Shown here one piece after another: positions 43,258 to 49,445 of a stretch of 49,445 bases of DNA. The stretch covers positions 400,782 through 450,226 of the forward strand of contig WELB01000073.1 of assembly GCA_009602725.1 (NCBI GenBank). The letters run 5' to 3'. This DNA comes from Spirogloea muscicola (taxonomy: Eukaryota; Streptophyta; Zygnematophyceae; Spirogloeales; Spirogloeaceae). The notes beneath the pieces were generated by a model. It saw only the letters and a program-made list of their open reading frames with translations. It searched no databases and was not told where the DNA came from. The translations under genes were made by a program, and so were the position numbers. Each line of letters begins with the position of its first letter. Positions within the stretch are counted from its first letter, which is position 1.

Positions 43258-44770
43258 CTACTCACTGCGCTTGGGTGGTTTCTGGTCATGGCAACAGATT
43301 AAGTTGTTGGCATAATCAAATAATGTCTCAAATACAACGCCTTCGGTTCTTGTGCTCTCACCTGCAGACGCGCCGCCAGTTGCTGCTGTGTAGAGGATGG
43401 GACACAGTAGAGCAGCATAAGTAAGAGCATTGTAGATAAGTGGGCTGCAATACCTGCACAAGTTTACAGCATCGATGCCAGGGCCAGTTGCGCGCTGCTG
43501 TGAGCGGGCGCCATCTCGATGGTGGATCGATGGTGGACTGCCACTGTAACGAGAACAACTGCAACAAGCCGTTCCTCCAAACACTCGAGGAGCCAGCAGA
43601 GGAGCATTCATTAAATGGCTGGCCCACAGAGACTGACTGCCAGACGTGACTAAAATGGTGAGAAATACTTGTGCTACCTCGAGTTGGCCGGCCCAAGAGC
43701 GCAGCTTTACCAGCACAGGGCCGGCCCTCCAGGGGACTCTAGGAGGCAAGGCTGCTGCAGGTGGCCAGTAGCCAGCTTTTGCGTTTGCTTCAATACATTT
43801 GCTGCCAGCCAGCAACTGTGCGATCCCATTAGCTCCTCCGCTGTGAGTGCAGCCAGCAGGCGACTGCCACAGCCGGCGTGCGTCATGACGTCTGGAGGTA
43901 AGGCCCCAGCAAGTACGAGTAGCTTGCAAGTGGCCCGCTCACCTCACACATCAACGAAGGCATTCCTGGCCACCTCAAAAACTGAGTGCCTTGAGAAATT
44001 GCACATGTGCTCCAAATCTGGTAAGCTGCCAGGTCGTATACTTTTGGCGGTCATTATCGCACCACCATTCGCTTCCACCAGTAGCGTCGCAGCTGCTGTG
44101 GGGAATGCCATCACTAAATAGTGGCAGCTACAAGCTCGGGTTGCTGAAGGGGCGCTGGGGCTGCTTGATTCCGAGCAGCGGCGCCGGCGGCTTGTCTTCA
44201 ACTCCCATGTCCACCAAGCAGCGGCTGCGCTTGTGGCTGCTGGCAGCTCCTGTCACGACTATAGAGCTTGGTCCCATAGGGACAGTTACGCTCGCTGGCC
44301 CTTCTCTGAGCAACCTTCTGCAGGAGCTTCAGGTGCCGATGGCAGCGTGGCACATCCCGCACGTCTGGCTCAGCCTGCAGCTCCCTCTCAGCAGGGAGGC
44401 TTGTCGACAAGAGGCCACACGGCTGCCTCAGCACAAGCCGATGGCCTTTGCGGACGTCCAGCGCACCAGCTCAGGTTCAAGGGCTTGCTAATCGACAACG
44501 CAACGTGATGCTGATAGGCTTCTCTTCAAGCAGTCGCAGGGAGGGCCGCTGCACAAGGCGCTTCGCAGCGGGATGGCTGCGGGGCCACGCGGTGGAGAAA
44601 GGCGACTGGCGCTACGGTCTCAGCAGAGGGCGAGCTGCCGCCAGGCCCGCCGCAGCCGGTGCCGCCGCTTGCTGCGGCGCGGCGAGCCCCGCGGGCTCCT
44701 CCAGCAGCCACCAGGCGGCGGCGGTTGCGGCGGCGGCGACTACATCTTAGTGGAGCCACAGGCAAGGCAG
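43258..44770 (-). other. Possible unassigned gene, membrane-protein-like exons
   Basis: Minus-strand pieces look coding: LVAVVLVTVAV followed, after a possible intron, by PLIYNALTYAALLCPILYTA (about 43380-43430), a hydrophobic segment ending at a GTGAGAG donor near 43362. A GC island at 44550-44770 could be its 5' end. Other frames in 44.0-44.5 kb are open on both strands, and I cannot build a consistent model or name a family. Confidence 0.25.
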
Positions 44771-44794
44771 CTAGGCGCGGGGTGCGACAACGGC

Positions 44795-45060
44795 GCCGGG
44801 GAAAGGGGGGGGGGGGGGCCCACGGGCGCGCGGGGCAGCTGTCACAGGGCCAGGGTGCCTGGGTGGGGCCTGGCTGGGGCCCACCTTTCTGTGAAGTTTA
44901 CTTTGTACGGGCACCGAAGGCGGGGCCCATCTTGTCGCTTGGGCAATCCCGACCTATCAGCACGCTGCCTTACCCTCCCGCACCCACCGTTGAAGCATAA
45001 GTTCAGAAGCAGCCACAGCGCGTCTTCCCATGCACTATTCTGGGCACGGCCAATCACAGC
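44795..45060. repeat. G-run and inverted hairpin unit
   Basis: A run of G at about 44805-44817 is followed by GC-rich sequence and then an inverted hairpin core (GGGCACGGCCAATCACAGCCG, about 45041-45061). Confidence 0.45.
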
Positions 45061-45107
45061 CGTCGCCCTGTCCTGGAAGCCGTCTTAACTCTCTACTGGA
45101 AGTAGAA

Positions 45108-45457
45108 GGACTAATTCGGGTATTTGAAACAAACGAAGGCCAAAGTACAGAGGCAAGCACATCTTAAGAAGTAGAGAGTAAGATCTGTCGTTTGCATATA
45201 TCTGTCGTTCTTGCAACGACGAGTTTCGGCCTGTTTGCAGCGTGCTCAGGCTTTGCACCAAAACGCTGGGCGAGCTCTGGTTGGTGGCAGAAGGGCTACG
45301 TATCTGCCATCTACTGTTGAGGCATCGATTAGCGACCTTCATGACTTGACCCGTGGTGAGCGGGTCAATCTCCTGTAGGTTATGTAGGTCTTTGATGTGC
45401 TTGCCTTCGTACTTGGCCATTTGGCCTCCGTTTGTTTCCAACACTCGAAATTGTTGT
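45108..45457. repeat. Inverted pair of retroelement variant tails
   Basis: 45108-45170 (minus; GAAACAAACGAAGGCC, GAGGCAAGCACATC) and 45391-45457 (plus; GATGTGCTTGCCTTCG, GGCCTCCGTTTGTTTCC) are reverse complements over about 60 bp. The plus copy extends upstream to 45330 with the ACCCGTGG-GAGCGGGTCA end seen at 14100. Confidence 0.6.
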
Positions 45458-45534
45458 ACTGGAAGAGGCTCTCTTCCTCCCGCAACTGCACTGCATTCGT
45501 CCCACTACTACCGCCCGAGAAGAAACAGCGCTTC

Positions 45535-45830
45535 CAGATTTAACTGGTGGCTGTGAGAGGCCAGCCCAAAATGGCCCCTCTTCTCTATGGGCGCGCACTT
45601 CTCTCTTCAAAAAGACGGACGAGGTCTGGAGGGGCCGGATGGCGCAACAAGCAACCAAGCCCACGTCTTCAGACCTTGTCCATTCCGTTGGGCTGGCCTC
45701 TCCCAGCCACCAGTTAATCTGGCCGCGCGTGCTTTCTGGCTTTCTGGCTTTCTGGCTGAATGGAGGCTACGGACCTTGCATAATCTTTTCGGGCGCGCTT
45801 TTCATAGCGCTCGCTCCCTTGTGGATGAGC
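45535..45830. repeat. Hairpin units, both orientations
   Basis: A direct copy (GGCTGTGAGAGGCCAGCCC, 45550-45568) and inverted copies at about 45690-45712 and 45785-45815. TTTCTGGCTTTCTGGC is a small local tandem repeat at about 45733. Confidence 0.65.
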
Positions 45831-46277
45831 TCACTCTCTTCTCCCAAAGGCAGCAGCAACTTGTCCGCATTAATGGGCTGACAAATAGCAATGCGCTCCT
45901 AAATGCACAACCTATGAGATCAATCACGACAGCATGAGCTGTGCAAAGCATGACTACACTGTTGCGACCCACATTCTAGAGCAAGGATTAGGCAGCTCTC
46001 TTGTGAGGAAGAGGGAATTGAGCTGCCACTGAGATCGAGGCTTGTTGTCTCCGTCAATGCTGCGTCTGCTGGCGAGGACTTTATCTATACGACACCAGCC
46101 TTCAACCACTGTGTTGCAGAAGCAATGCAAACACTCAGCTGGACACACACAGGAAGTGCAGGCCGTGCAATTTTCTGCAGATAGTGCTGCTGTATGTGGT
46201 AAGCCACGTACTGCATCTTGGAGCACGTTTGATAGGCCACAAGATGAGAGGTCGACAGTCGTGTCAACAACCGTAGG

Positions 46278-46480
46278 CAGCCATGCAGCAGCCTTCCTAG
46301 ACAGGACAGCTCACTGGAATGAATTGCCATGCTTCTCTGAACTAGGGAGAATTGAAGTCGAGCTACCACAAAGTGCAACCGTAGAGCAGCCATACAGCAG
46401 CAGACAGCACAGCTCACTGGAGTAGACTGCCATGCTTCCATGAACTAGGGGTAATGTGTCGAGCTAAGGCAATCTGCATT
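46278..46480 (+). repeat. Imperfect tandem duplication, period about 103 bp
   Basis: The block GCAGCCATGCAGCAGC...ACAGCTCACTGG...CCATGCTTC...GAACTAGGG...CGAGCTA occurs twice, at 46278-46370 and 46387-46477. A plus-strand frame (46042-46425) runs through the first copy and stops in the second. I do not recognise a protein. Confidence 0.6.
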
Positions 46481-46873
46481 ACCACTATTGGCCATCTATC
46501 ACTTCTTGTGCGAAGAAGTGATCCACAATTGACGTACAAGGTGTTGCATGGCAAACAAGTGGTGCGGGTCATATCTTTCTTGGTTGCTCACTGCTGTGCT
46601 AGATGAGGCTTGTAAGTTAGCGAGATCCAGCTGTTGAGAGTAAAGAGGGAGCACCCAATAGCTGACCATGTTCAGGATGCAGTCCCATGCCCTGCTCTGC
46701 TGACCACTTGTTTATCCCTGGCAGTACACCCGCCTGCCAGACTTGTGAAGGCCTTCGGTATACACTAGACAATCGTCTAGCATTGTGGCTGTCAAAATGC
46801 CACACAGCTGGAGTTCCTCAGGTGTCAGCATTGAGTGAATAGTCCTTTTAATTCAAGCGCCATGTTGCTTCAG

Positions 46874-48953
46874 TCACGCCTCATCTTCATCATCATCTTC
46901 CACCACAACCTTGCGGCGGAGTCGGCCGAAGAAACTTGTAACCTTGGCGGCCACATCCACATCCAACACATCATCTTCCAGCGATGCGTCTGCCAGAGCC
47001 TCTCCTTCCTGATCCTCATTCGGCCCAGGTCTTCCTCGGATTTCAGGTGTACTTGTCTTGAAAGCATTGCCCTGTTGCAGGCGGCTACTTCTGACGGTAT
47101 TTTGTTTCAGCTGACCCGTCGTACACGTCTCATCACTTTGCCTGCTTTCTCGTGCCAAAATCTCTGTTGCAGAACCTTCTGGATCGAGCGGAGCCTGCTC
47201 CGCCAGCTTGTTGCAAGCATCTAGTACCTGTGCCTGTTGTTCATGATTTATGTTGTTACCACCTATGTCACCACCTACTTTGCACGACGCATGATTGGTT
47301 GACAAAGGGTTTGTGCTTGCTACTCCCTGCAAGCATGTCAAGCACAAGTTTTATCCAAATCAGAGACTACCAACATCAGCTTTGTCACATTGCAAGATTG
47401 CAGATGCAAAAAGCACGCAGCAATGCTCAAAGGGAGGCTGCAACTGGGTCGGAACTCTCAGACCTTGGCTTCACCAACACTTGGAAAAATAGTGTTCTCA
47501 AAGTGTTGCTCATGACAGTTTATGCGAGCTGCTCCGTTGGCCAGCCCCTGCCTGTGGAAGTCGTCGAGCATATCTCTTGATACACCAGCTTCAAGATCAT
47601 GCTCGACGTCCCTGACCTTGGTTTCACCAAGCTCTGGCAGCTTGGGCTCCTCACGACAGGGTATGCAACGAGCACAATCATCGAGCCCCTGCCCATAAAG
47701 CTCATCAAGCATGTCCTCTGGTACACCAGCTTCAACGTCGTCCTCAAACTCCTCCATCTCCTCGGCATCTTGCTCGTCACACAGATCATCATCCATATTC
47801 CCAGGCTTGGTGACAAACGTGCCCTTTGGCTGCTTGTCAGTCTGACAGTGGTTCCCTAATTCAAAGACGTCCTCCCTGCGAGCTTCACCGTCTGGCTCTG
47901 ATGCCATGGCTGGAGGCATCATGCATATGAAGTGGACAGTGGAGCAGTGAGCAGTTGCAAAAGCACCACTCAGAGTCAAGCCTAAGCATAAAGTTGATAC
48001 ATCAAGATGCTTGACTCCATTGGTGGCATGTACTCCACATCTTAACACGTGCATAAGTGACAGAGCAATGGTCCTGTCTATCAAGTAAGCTGTGGACACT
48101 GGACACCAGAACGACAGCCGGCTGCAAACCTGCGTGCTGGTCGCCGTCTTCTGGACGGCTTGCTTGAGCAACCTTTTCTTGGAGCTCCCTAAGGCAGGCC
48201 TGCAGAAGCAAGCGTTACATACAGTGTTTCTTATATTGATATCTATCACCTAATAGTTGCAGGGCATGCATGTACTGCCAGTCGAGTACGTGCATGCCAA
48301 GACAAGCGAGGGACCTCATCCAGGGCTTCCCCTCTTGCAGAGAAGAATCGTACATGCTGCAAGCTGCAGTCAGTGATCCCGTGTACTGCATCAAATACAG
48401 CATATGATGGTCAAGACCAAAGGTGCGCGTACCCTGACGCGCCTGGTGGCGCCCAGCCTCTCGAGCTTCTCTGTGAACTCCGGGAAGCTCAGAGATGGGA
48501 AGACGTGCAACTGCCACTGGAGATACTGATGCAGGAGACGGTGCAGGTCGCCGGCCTACCAGGAATGTGAACGGCAACACAGTCAGTCATGCTCTTGTTG
48601 GGGTTTCTTCAGGGGCTGCACGCCCTGGCGAGTGGCAGAGTGCGAGCACTGACCTCGTGGCCCTTGCCTTTGATGAGCACCCGCTTGGGGAAGTGCTCGA
48701 GCACGTAGCCAAGGCCGCGCTCGGACAGGAGCAGGTCGGCTGTTAACTTGGGCCGCTTCCTGGGCGCCTTGGCAGGCGGCGCGGTGGCCGTCCTCTCCTT
48801 GGACAGCGGCAGAGAGGCCGGGGCTGCCCCCGTGGCCTGCGACAGGGGCGCGGCCGAGCCATCGCTGGGACAGTCCCGGGACCAGTGCCCGGGCAGGCCG
48901 CACTTGTAGCAACCAGTGGCGGCCTTTAGCTGAGGCGCGGCCACGCCCGCCAT
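46874..48953 (-). CDS. TIPIN: TIPIN/Swi3/Csm3-type replication fork protection protein with CCHC knuckle
   Basis: Complete five-exon minus-strand gene: 48654-48953, 48433-48555, 48130-48199, 47464-47909 and 46874-47326, phases consistent, 463 residues. The N-terminus holds a zinc knuckle CYKCGLPGHWSRDC. A Swi3 domain follows across exons 1-2: RPKLTADLLLSERGLGYVL, then FPKRVLIKGKGHEAGDLHRL, then the W-LHVFPSLSFPEF and GATRRVR stretch. TIPIN pairs with Timeless/Tof1 and protects stalled replication forks in the nucleus (known for yeast and animals; plant TIPIN also has an N-terminal knuckle). The C-terminal half is acidic and probably disordered, with two copies of a module of about 45 residues and a final DDDEDEA. 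The start at 48953 was chosen because it precedes the knuckle and no better ATG is in frame with it nearby. Confidence 0.93.
47464..47741 (-). repeat. Two-copy internal repeat in the TIPIN tail
   Basis: Copy 1 (about 47612-47741) reads DVEAGVPEDMLDELYGQGL and ends GETKV; copy 2 (47464-47605) reads DLEAGVSRDMLDDFHRQGL and ends GEAKV. The copies share the acidic amphipathic core but differ in the Cys/His-containing middle. Confidence 0.75.
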
Positions 48954-49445
48954 GGCTGCCAAGAAGCCGCAACAGTGACCACCAAGCTGACACCACTCAG
49001 CAAGCCTGTGCTGGGCGTTTCCTCTACCACCGCCCCCGTTGAGGCCTTTGTTCAAGTCTCCGCGGCGCTGTCAAATTGGAGCGCCGCTTGTTGTCCCGTG
49101 TGCAGGAGCCCTGCCCCTGCCGCTGCAGCACCCTTGGCCTGCTGCTTTAGGCCGCAAGCCGTGAATGGCAGATCACGTTGCGCCTGTCGGCTGCCTCCCA
49201 GCAAATCTGTGGCCACTGCACTTGCTCGACACTGCCCGCACGCACGCCGCACTCTTTCATCGCGGCAGCTCGAAGCAGTGTCTGCGCCTTCCTTCAATTG
49301 TTGTTCTGGTCACTCTCGCGCATCCTCTAGAGCGCTGGCGCGGCCCCGCAGTCTGTGTGTGTGTGCGTGTCTCTCTCTCCTCCCCCCCCCTCTCTTCCTC
49401 CCTCCCCCCTCCTCTCTCTCCCTCCCTCCCCCTCTCTCTCTCTCC
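48954..49445. other. Upstream of TIPIN; polypyrimidine tract at window end
   Basis: The sequence above the TIPIN start is GC-rich to about 49130, as expected for a promoter or leader. From about 49353 to the end it becomes a (TG)n then C/T-only low-complexity tract. No gene is seen. Confidence 0.6.

Noticed and set aside
43358-43696. An LMBR1-like membrane protein
   Set aside because: One frame (AVNLCRYCSPLIYN) vaguely recalls the LMBR1 C-terminus, but a better splice removes that resemblance and no other LMBR1 motif is present nearby.
46042-46425. A WD40 repeat (GHTQEVQAVQFSADSA) on the plus strand
   Set aside because: A single WD-like stretch without a WD dipeptide or neighbouring blades; the frame runs into a local tandem duplication and stops.
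48215-48580. A 121-codon minus-strand frame over 48.2-48.6 kb
   Set aside because: It is out of frame with TIPIN exon 2, which is supported by Swi3-domain similarity and phase-consistent splice sites.

Overview
This looks like a nuclear contig from a photosynthetic eukaryote of the green lineage, most likely a green alga; I cannot fix class or species. The evidence is genes split by short GT-AG introns whose exon phases join exactly, several proteins of plastid type (ribosomal protein L3, bacterial-type UMP kinase, a plant BE3-type branching-enzyme homologue, a plant-type inner-envelope-like protein), Ala/Arg-rich GC-rich first exons typical of algal transit peptides, and degenerate TTTAGGG-like tracts. 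Overall GC is moderate, with GC islands at gene starts. Four short runs of N, all in or beside low-complexity or GC-rich sequence, mark assembly weak points.

Layout. 1-1374 (+): 3' half of a PPOX-fold/DUF2470 gene. About 2.86-10.83 kb (+): a long, many-exon ABCC (MRP-type) ABC transporter holding what looks like a pair of mutually exclusive exon modules. 11.2-11.6 kb: a possible small or tail exon. 11.6-15.5 kb: a repeat block of retroelement relics mixed with a short hairpin-forming repeat. 15.8-16.8 kb (+): a small plastid protein gene. 17.15-19.1 kb (-): plastid UMP kinase. 20.85-22.2 kb (-): plastid ribosomal protein L3, head to head with 22.39-24.36 kb (+), an Alr4036-type pyridoxamine-phosphate-oxidase-like gene. 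24.25-32.2 kb (-): a 20-exon starch-branching-enzyme-like gene that has lost its catalytic residues. 32.3-38 kb: second repeat block (relics, hairpin units, a gag-like relic, a near-perfect 227-bp inverted repeat, a GA microsatellite). 39.7-40.6 kb (-): WW-domain protein. 40.7-46.5 kb: repeats, GC islands and unresolved sequence. 46.87-48.95 kb (-): a complete five-exon TIPIN/Swi3 replication-fork protein with a zinc knuckle. The window ends in a polypyrimidine tract.

The genes are single eukaryotic transcription units and form no operon. Most of those that can be recognised serve the plastid (translation, nucleotide and RNA metabolism, carbohydrate-related and flavin-linked functions). Gene models given with exact exons were checked by reading splice sites and codon phase by hand; the others are marked approximate.
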